20,492 nt of DNA from IMG/VR virus record IMGVR_UViG_3300009409_000067, positions 1 to 20,492 of that record; one strand, written 5' to 3'. This DNA is from a virus. The notes beneath the pieces were generated by a model. The model was not told the origin of the DNA and ran no database searches. It was given only the letters and a program-made list of their open reading frames with translations. Below, one piece after another: positions 7,975 to 15,927 of the stretch; the first letter of the stretch is position 1, and each line of letters opens with the position of its first letter. The position numbers and the translations under genes are program-made.

Positions 7975-10005
7975 TCACTCTGCGTAACACTCGATGCAGT
8001 GATTCACATAGAGTCCGATTATAGCACTCTCGTACACGTCCATCGGAGTGTTTTCCAAGGAAATTCCCGCCTCAGATATGTCTACACTCAACTCTTGAGG
8101 GAGAGGAATATTAGAGGATAACGCTTTGTGGATAGCAGTATCGTCCACCTTTGACATCAGAGGGATAGTAGCTAGAACGCGAAACTTGATGTCCGTCAGT
8201 TCTTGGACTTGGGCTTTGGTTAGCTGTCTACGGTTTTTCTTCCCGGCTACATGGAGATAACCCTGAGCGATATTCTCCAGTGCGTCATAGGTGTTCATAA
8301 CCCAAGGAACCAATTCAGCCGTTCCCGGCTTGCTCTTGGGAGTATCTACACGCTTCTTTCTCTTGTTGCCGTCCTTGCTGTTTTTAGGTCTTCCGCCTTG
8401 AGGAGCGGCTGGCTTGGGCTTCATTTTCTCCTTCTGAACCGCCATTCTCTCGTTAATCTCACCCTGACGATCCATCTTCTCCATATCTTTCTGGTGAATA
8501 TCGTCCGATTCAGGTTGATGGAATGGGCCAGCCTTCGGAGACATCTTGTCTTTATCGCGAGCCGTGTTTTCACGCTGTAAGCGTAAACGCTCCACGGTGG
8601 GCACTTCCTTGAATCTCTCAAGGATAGTCTCGTGGGAGATGATGTCGCGGTCTGCGAGTTGAATGAGAAGGTTCTTCTCTGCGGCCTCGTCTGACAGGCT
8701 CATCTGGTCATACACGACGTGGGCTGGCTTTCTAAAGCCCATCGCTCGTCTGACTTCTTCAACTTCTTTTGCCCAAAACTTAGTCAGTTGGTCGCGACCG
8801 TACTGTAGTCGCTCCATAAGGGTTTTCAGCGAGATGAAGTTGTTGGTGAATCCGCCACCGATAGCCATGCCCGTAAGTGTTGGGGGTACGCCTAGCCCAG
8901 CGAAGATGCTGTTGAGAACGGCTTGATACTTCTCGGAACCGAGAAATTTATAGACCTGACTGTTACTCTCTGTGAACTTGAGTTCTGGACCCCAGACAAG
9001 TTCCATCGTTCCCCCACCAGTATTGCTGGCTAGGATGTTACGGAGCTTGTTGATACCCGCCCTTGTAGGCAGAACCTTGTGATCAAAGTCTCCGAGGGTC
9101 CACAGACGGATGTTAGAGATTGCACCATCCAAAGCAGCAAGGTCGGCCAGCTTCATCTTCTCAAGCATGACGATATCGTCGAGGATAGCATACACCATTG
9201 GATGTGCCCAAGATTGCCAGTCGTCCTTCTTATAGTAGCAGACGCACAGCTTCTCTGGGTCTAGCTGCACCTTTTCTTTCTTGTCCTTTATGGCCCTCTT
9301 AACTTCGGGAGGTAGGGTCTCAATGACCTTCATAGGAATCGAACCGTCCTTGAAGTTGTCAAAGAAGGTACTGGCAGTTAGCTCATAGTTCTTCCTACCT
9401 AAGAATAGGTTGACATCGCCGTCTTTTTGATCAATAGCCAGAGGGTTCAGGAAGTTGTAACGCCACGGCATCAGTCCCTTCTCTAGGTCTGGAATCTCAA
9501 CGACGATGTCGTTGGCAAGCGTTTTGAGGTACCTGCTTATCTTCGGAGAAATATTCGCATACGACTTGTAAATGAATACGTTTCCGGTGCGGTACAGGTT
9601 GTTAAGATAGCGTTCAGAACGCTCTTTACCATCAACCTTCTTGAACCACTGCTGGTAGAACTTCTCGACACTTTTGTTCTCGTGTACGAGGTTCACACCC
9701 TGACAGCCAAAGTCCCCCATCAGATCAATGATGTTTCGGACGATACCTACCTTGTCGTAGGCATCCATGCACATCTTAATGATTCGCTTTTGCTGGGTTG
9801 GAACCTGTTCGCCGGGACGAAAGGCGTAGTAGTCAGCGTGCCCAAACTGTGGCTTAACGGAGCGGTTTGGCTCTACGTCAAGGAATGTTCTAGCGTTTCC
9901 TTTCGCTACTCCATCATACACCTCGTGAATCTCAGCAAAATCTGCAAAAGCCGCCGCTCTGCTGGCGGGGTCGGCGTCATTCCATGTGTTTAGCGGATCA
10001 GGCAT
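7975..10005 (-). CDS. Portal protein
   Basis: The 676-aa protein directly follows the large terminase and precedes the protease-scaffold, as portals do. Twelve copies of a portal form the head vertex through which DNA is pumped. The central region has the alternating helix/strand pattern of portals, including YRTGNVFIYKSY near residue 142, a clip/stem-like MVYAILDDIVMLEKMKLADL stretch, and NSIFAGLGVPPTLTG, typical of the wing/crown region. The C-terminal 200 residues are Lys- and Pro-rich, then helical, longer than in many portals. I start at ATG 10005 because AAGGA lies 11 bases upstream and the product begins MPDPLNTW. An in-frame GTG at 10065 would add 20 residues but has no good ribosome site. 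The gap to the terminase is about 100 bp. Confidence 0.85.
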   Translation of the reverse strand: MPDPLNTWNDADPASRAAAFADFAEIHEVYDGVAKGNARTFLDVEPNRSVKPQFGHADYYAFRPGEQVPTQQKRIIKMCMDAYDKVGIVRNIIDLMGDFGCQGVNLVHENKSVEKFYQQWFKKVDGKERSERYLNNLYRTGNVFIYKSYANISPKISRYLKTLANDIVVEIPDLEKGLMPWRYNFLNPLAIDQKDGDVNLFLGRKNYELTASTFFDNFKDGSIPMKVIETLPPEVKRAIKDKKEKVQLDPEKLCVCYYKKDDWQSWAHPMVYAILDDIVMLEKMKLADLAALDGAISNIRLWTLGDFDHKVLPTRAGINKLRNILASNTGGGTMELVWGPELKFTESNSQVYKFLGSEKYQAVLNSIFAGLGVPPTLTGMAIGGGFTNNFISLKTLMERLQYGRDQLTKFWAKEVEEVRRAMGFRKPAHVVYDQMSLSDEAAEKNLLIQLADRDIISHETILERFKEVPTVERLRLQRENTARDKDKMSPKAGPFHQPESDDIHQKDMEKMDRQGEINERMAVQKEKMKPKPAAPQGGRPKNSKDGNKRKKRVDTPKSKPGTAELVPWVMNTYDALENIAQGYLHVAGKKNRRQLTKAQVQELTDIKFRVLATIPLMSKVDDTAIHKALSSNIPLPQELSVDISEAGISLENTPMDVYESAIIGLYVNHCIECYAE

Positions 10006-10052
10006 TATTTGGTTATTCCTTGTATATCTAAGTCTCTTGCTAGAGCTATCTA

Positions 10053-10068
10053 ACAGTGCCACCACTGT
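10053..10068. repeat. Small hairpin between terminase and portal genes
   Basis: ACAGTG and CACTGT form a perfect 6-bp inverted repeat around CCAC in the 104-bp gap between the terminase stop and the portal ATG. There is no T-run, so it does not look like a terminator. It may be an mRNA processing or regulatory hairpin. Confidence 0.4.
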
Positions 10069-10109
10069 CCGTCTCTTGTCTGACTGTCTAACAATATATA
10101 CTCAGAAAC

Positions 10110-12125
10110 TCAATAAACACCCTCCAAACCGTCCACAATCCAAGCTGGACCCTGTACCAATCGGTCTCCCTCTCCCTCAGTTTTCTCAACGGTCGCGAAG
10201 CCTCCATAGGTATCATAGGCTTCTGCCGTAGGTGTTCTAGCGATCTTACGGGCTGCCATGTTAGCCATCAGGAGTGAAGAATAACGATCCTTTCTGACCT
10301 TGCCCTTCTTACCAGCACCGATTACCGTCTCCGGGGTATCCCACTTGCCACGACCAGACGGGGTCTCTGTCATCTCGATCATGGCGAGTTCGTCCTTCAA
10401 GTCCTCAATCTCCATAACACACTGCTCAAGAGTATCAAAGAGGCGGTCTTTCATATTGTCTTCTATCCCGGCTATTCCGAGGCTCACGGAGTCAAACATG
10501 GGGAATAGTAGTGCCTTGTCTTCAAAGTCTTTACGTAGACCGTGATTGGCCTCTGAGAGCCATTCGTATTTCGCGAACTGACACATCTCTAGGATATGCA
10601 GACCACGGTAATCGTCCGTGTCTTTCTCTTTGTCTTCGTCTATCACTTCCCAGATGGGCAGTTCGTTTTCTTCAATCTTATCCTTGTCGTGCAGAGCCTC
10701 ACTCACGGCAATACCGCCACCCTGAGCATCCATCGCGATATGAACACATGGGAATATCTTCATAAGATCGCGGATTTTACGGGCACAGTATGAGTAGAAG
10801 TCGGTCTCTGTGGCGAACCCAGCCTTGACGCGGTCCTTGTGTTCAGTCCTGTTTGTTGTCCAAGAGTACACAATTCTCCGATGATCACCGCATAACTCAA
10901 GCACGACGATACTGAAATTGTCCACTTCACTGGCAGGATCGACGCCGAAGACATATTGCTTCTTAGGAGTCCCCATAAGTCTCGCCGTGAAGCAGATGGG
11001 ATTCTTGTCCTTGCCGTAAATGATCTTCTCCGCACTCCCAAAGTTACCGAGGTCTGGATCGACAACCACACAGGATTCGATGAGGGTACGCTTGAAGAAG
11101 CCGTAGGAGTCTCTCGTGAAGCAAGCACCGAATTCCATCTGATAAATACCAGCGTGTACGGTAGCCTTTGTTCTGGCTACCTGTGAGGCATCCATGAAGC
11201 CCTCTGGGAGCAATTCATAGGGAACCCTGATGATTGAGTAGTCTAACCAGCTAAAGTCCTTTGGAGGGTCTTCTCCGAAGATGTCACGCAGCCTGCTGAT
11301 CTTGCCACGGCTTTGGATGATTGACTTCCACTTCTTCCAGTATTCAGCAAAGTGATTGAAGTCGTAGTAAGCGGTACCGGATAGGATGATCTGGTTGGCT
11401 TTTGCTGAGAGGGAGTTCTCGTCTTCTGGTAGAATGGCAACCCCAAGCTCTAAGGCCCTTTTCTGTGAAGCAATTCGCTTAACGTTTGCAATTGGGTCTG
11501 AACTAACTGAGGCAAAACCAGCAACAACTGTCTCGAAAATCTCACGGGGAATAGAAGCAAATTCATCAGAAATGATATCGTTAGCCCGCTGACCACGAAT
11601 TTTAGTTCCGTCTCCAAGTGGGAGACAAGTGACACGAGAGGCGTTAATACGCATGACACAGCGGTCAACGTCACGTCTCGGACCAGAGTTAGCATCGCAC
11701 ATACTCCTTAGAACGGGGGCATTATTCCAAACGGTCTCCATGTATTCAAAGAGAACCTTCGACTGACGGAAGGCGGCACCAACCACGACGACCTTACGTC
11801 CCGGCATCAGCAACGCCCTCATCATAGCGTATAGGGAAAGGATGAACGACTTACCAAAACCACGACTAGCAATCATCATCGGGAAGCGTCTATTCCACAT
11901 CTCACATAGGAACAACGCCTGTGAGGGAAGGATGTTAATGTTGAATACGTACTTGCAGATAAACGAAAAGTACTCCGGCCTACACATAAGCCAAATGAGT
12001 CGGTACTGGAAGTCGTCCGCTTGCGGGTCCACGATAGCCATCGGGTTGAACAGGTTTTTATGGTCATGCTCGTCTAAGTTCAACCAAGCATCTTCGATAT
12101 GAATCAATTTTCTGTTGTTTTGCAT
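10110..12125 (-). CDS. terL: Terminase large subunit
   Basis: The packaging motor ATPase and nuclease, 671 aa. Seen in order: a variant Walker A, ASRGFGKS, at residues 86-93; Walker B with catalytic carboxylate, DIISDEF, at 183-189; coupling motif SGTAYYD at 249-255. The C-terminal RNase H-like nuclease has a first Asp in YVFGVDPASE (D395) and a second in HIAMDAQGGG (D466). Acidic residues further on in the RNase H-like domain could supply the third metal ligand. Length and order fit the terminase family well. It lies directly after a small membrane-protein gene (10-bp gap, weak ribosome site) and before the portal. The protein binds the portal and cuts and translocates concatemeric phage DNA. 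Confidence 0.95.
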   Translation of the reverse strand: MQNNRKLIHIEDAWLNLDEHDHKNLFNPMAIVDPQADDFQYRLIWLMCRPEYFSFICKYVFNINILPSQALFLCEMWNRRFPMMIASRGFGKSFILSLYAMMRALLMPGRKVVVVGAAFRQSKVLFEYMETVWNNAPVLRSMCDANSGPRRDVDRCVMRINASRVTCLPLGDGTKIRGQRANDIISDEFASIPREIFETVVAGFASVSSDPIANVKRIASQKRALELGVAILPEDENSLSAKANQIILSGTAYYDFNHFAEYWKKWKSIIQSRGKISRLRDIFGEDPPKDFSWLDYSIIRVPYELLPEGFMDASQVARTKATVHAGIYQMEFGACFTRDSYGFFKRTLIESCVVVDPDLGNFGSAEKIIYGKDKNPICFTARLMGTPKKQYVFGVDPASEVDNFSIVVLELCGDHRRIVYSWTTNRTEHKDRVKAGFATETDFYSYCARKIRDLMKIFPCVHIAMDAQGGGIAVSEALHDKDKIEENELPIWEVIDEDKEKDTDDYRGLHILEMCQFAKYEWLSEANHGLRKDFEDKALLFPMFDSVSLGIAGIEDNMKDRLFDTLEQCVMEIEDLKDELAMIEMTETPSGRGKWDTPETVIGAGKKGKVRKDRYSSLLMANMAARKIARTPTAEAYDTYGGFATVEKTEGEGDRLVQGPAWIVDGLEGVY

Positions 12126-12135
12126 TTTAGCCTAG

Positions 12136-12432
12136 CTACTCGTAATATTTTTGAGTACACAGAATTGAAACCACGACCAGCACAATGTACGTAAGTGCAA
12201 TGACTCGCTCTCTCCCAATGTCCCCAAATATGGGCTTTATTATCATCTCAGTAAAAGTTTGATCATCCAAAGATTCGTCTATATGGGTCAGTGGGCAACC
12301 GTTGAATATGAACCAAACGGAAATTAAGCCCAATGGAATCCAACGAACCACATACATCGTTTCAACCGGCCAGAGCGGCAGGGTGGTAAAAAACACCAAA
12401 AACATCAGGTGAACAACGGATGAAATCTTCAT
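12136..12432 (-). CDS. Small membrane protein with a CPLT motif (98 aa)
   Basis: Three hydrophobic segments are visible, at about residues 5-22, 27-44 and 77-93. Between the second and third lies NGCPLTHIDE, which recalls the Cys-Pro-Leu-Thr...Glu signature of small bacterial membrane proteins such as the DUF2784 group. I recognise the motif only from memory. The ATG comes 1 bp after the ClpP-like gene's stop, so translation is probably coupled. A holin is possible from size and membrane spans, but the polar conserved loop is unusual for a holin and no lysin is nearby. Function unknown. Confidence 0.65.
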   Translation of the reverse strand: MKISSVVHLMFLVFFTTLPLWPVETMYVVRWIPLGLISVWFIFNGCPLTHIDESLDDQTFTEMIIKPIFGDIGRERVIALTYIVLVVVSILCTQKYYE

Positions 12433-12433
12433 A

Positions 12434-13078
12434 CTATTTCAAGCTGTCTATGGTGGGAAATTTCTGTGTTTTAAGGATGCCATCTGCAAATCCGTAGTAG
12501 ACAGCTTCTTCTGCACTTAGGTACCAGTCTCCGTCTTTCAGTTTGCGTTTCAGAAAGTTCTTCACCTTTTCTTCACTGGGATCAGAGTAGTGTTCCTTCA
12601 TGTACTCACCGTTGATCACGTTCTCTGTATATATGTCGAGCATTACCTCCAAGTCTCTTTTCTCGAACATGGCGGCTTTCTGGACATCGAGGTAATTTCC
12701 ATCATACCCCGATTTGCCATAGTGACACATAAAGTAGGCATTTGGCATCATAACGCGACGGTCTGCTGCCTGCAAGATAATGCTGCTCATAGATTCTGCC
12801 TGACCGTAGACCAAAACGGTAACGACAGATCGAGCCATACTAATTGCGTCGAAGATAGCCATTCCATCATTCCAGCAGCCACCGATGCTGTGCATGTGGA
12901 CGATAATGGGTTCTTGGCTTATTGTGTCTAGCAGCCGAATGTTCTTGTAGAACGCCACTGCCATTCGATACTCTACGCCGGGGTCTTCATCCGTGTTGCC
13001 AACGTAGGAGTGAAGGTAAATCTCTCGATTTTTACAATCAAGCCCATAGTCGGATACGGTCTCTACGTTTCCGCTCAT
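12434..13078 (-). CDS. ClpP-like serine protease (S14 family)
   Basis: The 214-aa protein has the ClpP/crotonase-type fold signature: HSIGG near residue 63 in place of the usual SPGG oxyanion turn, GQAESMSS with nucleophile S96, YFMCHYG with H119, and KDGDWYLSAEEA with D184, followed by YYGFADGIL as in ClpP (…EYGLID). The complete Ser-His-Asp triad suggests an active peptidase. In many phages ClpP-like enzymes mature the head. Here a separate prohead protease is present downstream, so this one may process another virion protein or act on host proteins. The ATG overlaps the preceding stop (ATGA) and has a GGGAG site 7 bp upstream. Confidence 0.85.
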   Translation of the reverse strand: MSGNVETVSDYGLDCKNREIYLHSYVGNTDEDPGVEYRMAVAFYKNIRLLDTISQEPIIVHMHSIGGCWNDGMAIFDAISMARSVVTVLVYGQAESMSSIILQAADRRVMMPNAYFMCHYGKSGYDGNYLDVQKAAMFEKRDLEVMLDIYTENVINGEYMKEHYSDPSEEKVKNFLKRKLKDGDWYLSAEEAVYYGFADGILKTQKFPTIDSLK

Positions 13079-13596
13079 TTTTTTCTCCCAACTGAGTAGA
13101 ATTCGTTCACCCTTTTCAAAATGCTGTTGACTACCAGTTTGGCGTTCTTTCTGTTCCCACAGAAGATGACGTGGATATCATCGTACATCTGAAACTCAAT
13201 GAGCATCTTCAACATGTACTTGTTCGTGATTTTTACGTCTTTCCACTTTTCTTCTGGAATACTGGAACTCTGTGGAAAATTCATAACGTCTTCAAGCGTA
13301 AACTCTAGGACTAAGAACTTGAAAGGGAACCCTTTCACCCTTTCGATCTCAGCCATAAACCTGATTTTGTCTGAACCCAAGTTGATAGCCATCTCTGAGA
13401 TGGACCCTTTTCTCTCGATGGTCAGCTTGTCCTCATATCCAACGAGCGTGTAGTCGCCCGTGTCTAGTTTCTGGACAACCATGCCCGCACAAGAGGCGTA
13501 TCTACCGTCGAACCTTTCAAACGTGTATCCATGACCCTCATGCTCTCTCGTATCTTTGATCACCGTGTATGGAGGTGCCTTACTTTTGCTTGCCAT
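13075..13596 (-). CDS. ERCC4-type nuclease
   Basis: The 173-aa protein matches the XPF/MUS81-type nuclease core: DTREH at residues 15-19, DTGDY at 45-49 and the metal-site IERK at 60-63, followed by GSISEMA. The usual form is GD...ERKxxxD. Here an E stands in the last acidic position with one extra residue before it, which I have seen in phage members. No HhH or helicase domain is attached, so it is a stand-alone nuclease domain. It probably cuts branched or flap DNA during recombination, replication or before packaging. The start has a GAGG site 5 bp away. It overlaps the HNH gene by 17 bp and the ClpP-like gene by 4 bp. Confidence 0.8.
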   Translation of the reverse strand: MASKSKAPPYTVIKDTREHEGHGYTFERFDGRYASCAGMVVQKLDTGDYTLVGYEDKLTIERKGSISEMAINLGSDKIRFMAEIERVKGFPFKFLVLEFTLEDVMNFPQSSSIPEEKWKDVKITNKYMLKMLIEFQMYDDIHVIFCGNRKNAKLVVNSILKRVNEFYSVGRKK

Positions 13597-13864
13597 TTTT
13601 CCTCACAATCTCCATGAACAACGCTTCGTACAAGTGTTCTTTCTTTGAAATGGACTTATGACAGTCCCAACAAAGAGTGATGCCGTTGCGGGTATCGTAC
13701 CTCAACGCTGAGGCTGTAGACCACTTCTTAATGTGATGAGCTTGCAGGCTGCGTTTCTTTCCACAGCACTTTTTGCCCTTGGGCATCTGGCAACGATATT
13801 TGTCTCTCGCGTAAACCAGACGACGCCACTGCTTGTAAACGGGATCATCGTAGTTTCTTTTCAT
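13580..13864 (-). CDS. HNH endonuclease (94 aa)
   Basis: A compact HNH domain. The first part has RDKYRCQMP with C25 and a paired CC at 33-34; the catalytic part has LQAHHIKKW (H43, H44), N60 in RNGITLC, and a C65-x2-C68-H69 knuckle, giving a zinc-supported beta-beta-alpha-metal site. Small HNH proteins next to the large terminase are common in tailed phages, and in HK97-like phages one is needed for packaging-linked cutting. Here it sits in the packaging operon, four genes upstream of the terminase, beside an ERCC4 nuclease. A free-standing homing enzyme is less likely because it is short and embedded with overlaps on both sides. Confidence 0.85.
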   Translation of the reverse strand: MKRNYDDPVYKQWRRLVYARDKYRCQMPKGKKCCGKKRSLQAHHIKKWSTASALRYDTRNGITLCWDCHKSISKKEHLYEALFMEIVRKNGKQK

Positions 13865-14111
13865 CTTTGCAGAATACCTTTTTGATCCTCATTTCTTGTT
13901 GTAGCTCCTTACAAAGTTGTGCTACTTCTATTGACTCCTCTTGTCTCAGCAACATTTCGGAAAATTTACAGAAAGTGTAGTAACATGCCTGATCCGCGTC
14001 TTCGGCCTCAATGAACAGCGTCGGGAACTGAGAGTTAAATTCTCCCAGCTTAAAACGCTGCAAGCTGCCAAGGACATTGGTCATGTCTACCTCTACTGTG
14101 TAAATTTTCAT
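13845..14111 (-). CDS. Hypothetical protein (88 aa)
   Basis: A small soluble protein of mixed strand and helix, MKIYTVEVDM at the start and a Lys-rich end. Its ATG overlaps the gmd stop (ATGA) and its 3' end overlaps the HNH gene by 20 bp, so it is firmly part of the operon. I do not recognise a family. Confidence 0.7.
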   Translation of the reverse strand: MKIYTVEVDMTNVLGSLQRFKLGEFNSQFPTLFIEAEDADQACYYTFCKFSEMLLRQEESIEVAQLCKELQQEMRIKKVFCKDEKKLR

Positions 14112-15217
14112 TGCAGATCATTATCCACCATCATCTTCACCAGATCGGTGAATGAGTGTTTGGGGGTCCAGCCCAATTCATCTCTAGCCTTAGAGGCGTC
14201 ACCACGGAGGTAATCTACCTCAGCGGGACGATAAAACTCTGGGTCTTGAACTACTAGGTCTTCCCAATCTTCAATGTCAACGTGAGAAAAGGCCGCGTCT
14301 AGGAACTCTCGAATAGAATGAGTCTCGCCGGTGCAGATAACATAATCCTGTGGACTGTCCTGTTGAAGCATCATCCACATCGCTTCCACATAATCTCCTG
14401 CGTACCCCCAATCTCTACATGCTTCTAAGTTGCCTAGACGCAGCTTTGGAAAGTCTGAGACATAAGGAGAAACTATGTCGTTTTCGGTAAAAGTGTATGG
14501 TTCGGCATCGCCGTGATATTCACAGGCTTCTTGGTAGCTGTCTTCCCACTTCTTGAATTCTCCAATCCACTTGGTGATTTTCCGCGTAACGAAGGTTTCG
14601 CCTCGTCGCGGACCCTCGTGATTGAACAGAATACCAGCACACGCATGAAAGCCATAAGCCTCTCGGAACAGGCGGGTCATATGGTGAGCGGCGGTCTTCG
14701 CAATAGCGTAGGGGCTTTGCGGCATAAATTTGGTGTGTTCGTCTTGGTACTTCTCCATCTCCACCTGTGGGGGATTAGACAACAAGGAACGTCCAGTCGG
14801 ACGCTCGTCGCACTCTTTCCCGAACATTTCGCTGGAACTGGCCTGATAGAACTTCGCACGAACATCAAGATTCGCCATCGTCTCCAAGATGTTCAGGCAC
14901 CCTTTTCCCGTGATATCCCAAGTCAAGGCTGGTTGTTTGAAGGATACGGCGACGTGACTTTGGGCTGCCAAATTATAGATTTCATCTACATGAGCGTATT
15001 TCAAAAGTATATTGGCAATGCTGTGTGCGTCTGTGATATCCCCCTGAACCAGATCGAAAGTCGCGTATGGGAGAAGATGCTTGATTCTCTCTGTGCAGTC
15101 CGTACTGGACCGTCTCGCCACTCCAATGACGTGGTATCCCTTGCCGATTAGCAAGTCGGCAAGGTGGCTGCCGTCTTGTCCTGTTATTCCGAAAATGATG
15201 GCCGTCTGTTTCTTCAT
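14108..15217 (-). CDS. gmd: GDP-mannose 4,6-dehydratase
   Basis: Converts GDP-D-mannose to GDP-4-dehydro-6-deoxy-D-mannose, the first step to GDP-fucose, GDP-rhamnose, GDP-perosamine and related sugars. It is a 369-aa extended short-chain dehydrogenase. Seen: NADP-binding GITGQDG at 10-16, ARRSST at 35-39, ASSSEMFG at 126-133 with the catalytic Ser/Thr and Glu, the YxxxK pair Y170/K174 in SPYAIAK, then ILFNHEGPRRGETFVTRKIT, nearly diagnostic for Gmd. The C-terminal LGWTPKHSFTDLV also fits. An insertion of roughly 18 residues lies before SPYAIAK compared with typical Gmd. No fucose synthase or glycosyltransferase is in view, so the product may feed a host pathway, surface glycan change or virion glycosylation. 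Finding it inside a packaging operon is notable. Confidence 0.93.
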   Translation of the reverse strand: MKKQTAIIFGITGQDGSHLADLLIGKGYHVIGVARRSSTDCTERIKHLLPYATFDLVQGDITDAHSIANILLKYAHVDEIYNLAAQSHVAVSFKQPALTWDITGKGCLNILETMANLDVRAKFYQASSSEMFGKECDERPTGRSLLSNPPQVEMEKYQDEHTKFMPQSPYAIAKTAAHHMTRLFREAYGFHACAGILFNHEGPRRGETFVTRKITKWIGEFKKWEDSYQEACEYHGDAEPYTFTENDIVSPYVSDFPKLRLGNLEACRDWGYAGDYVEAMWMMLQQDSPQDYVICTGETHSIREFLDAAFSHVDIEDWEDLVVQDPEFYRPAEVDYLRGDASKARDELGWTPKHSFTDLVKMMVDNDLQ

Positions 15218-15546
15218 TGGATTGTCCCGCCTTTCTTAGATTCGGGATCGCAAAGATCGGGATAGTAACAGTCTTGGTCTGGAAGTATGCCTCCGACATT
15301 TTCCATGAAATCCACAAACTCCCCGTCCACAATCGGGTCGGTAGTCTTGTATGGGTCTCTATCGTCCTTGACGTATTTCTGGGGATTTGGGAGAGGAATA
15401 TGTTTCCGGTTTTCCACTTTCTCCTCGTCGTACACAAGTTGCAACTGCTCTCTGATCTCCTGTACTTGCCTATCGTCTAGGGTCATAGTCTGGTCAAACC
15501 CTAAAAATGACCCTATCCAGTGAATAAAATAGTCTTTAGCCGTCAT
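15214..15546 (-). CDS. Hypothetical protein (110 aa)
   Basis: A soluble, acidic protein with an N-terminal hydrophobic/aromatic patch (DYFIHWIGSFLGF), a helix with QVQEIREQLQL and a Pro/Asp-rich second half. It overlaps the zinc-ribbon gene by 11 bp and gmd by 4 bp. No known family recognised. Confidence 0.7.
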   Translation of the reverse strand: MTAKDYFIHWIGSFLGFDQTMTLDDRQVQEIREQLQLVYDEEKVENRKHIPLPNPQKYVKDDRDPYKTTDPIVDGEFVDFMENVGGILPDQDCYYPDLCDPESKKGGTIQ

Positions 15547-15925
15547 TCAGCACTCTCCTTAAATGTCTTAGTACTTGGGCCATCTCTGAGTTTTCAGACG
15601 GATCGTCAATATTCCAAGTGTCTAGTAATTCCTCGACTGTTCCGTCCCTCTGAATAGGTCTCAACCATTCGCCCATTCGCTGGTCTTCCATAAACGTAAT
15701 GGGTAGCTTCAAGAAGTTCTCGTAATCCCGTGGGCAAACAAGCCCACGCTCAATATGAGAAATTCCGTCGTCCGTCGCTTCCTCGTCCGTCTTGATTATG
15801 TGGCCGCACTTATAACACTGAACAAAATCGGGATCATCACCCATAGGGTTGTTGGTGTCTCCGACGTATACCATGTTTTGAGTATCGCACACATCGCATG
15901 TCGCCTCGTACCATGTTTCTTGCAT
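15536..15925 (-). CDS. Zinc-ribbon protein (129 aa)
   Basis: Two CxxC knuckles, C10-x2-C13 and C37-x2-C40 (CDVC and CYKC), spaced as in a zinc ribbon. A charged helical C-terminus follows, containing the segment LLDTWNIDDPSE. It could bind DNA, RNA polymerase or another protein. It stands directly after the coiled-coil gene (2-bp gap). The fold is supported by the cysteines; the role is unknown. Confidence 0.75.
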   Translation of the reverse strand: MQETWYEATCDVCDTQNMVYVGDTNNPMGDDPDFVQCYKCGHIIKTDEEATDDGISHIERGLVCPRDYENFLKLPITFMEDQRMGEWLRPIQRDGTVEELLDTWNIDDPSENSEMAQVLRHLRRVLNDG

Positions 15926-15927
15926 TC

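Noticed and set aside
10006-10065. Portal start at GTG 10065
   Set aside because: No ribosome site, while ATG 10005 has AAGGA at a workable distance.
14513-15151. Rightward 212-aa open frame
   Set aside because: Antisense shadow of gmd, whose motifs are unmistakable on the minus strand.
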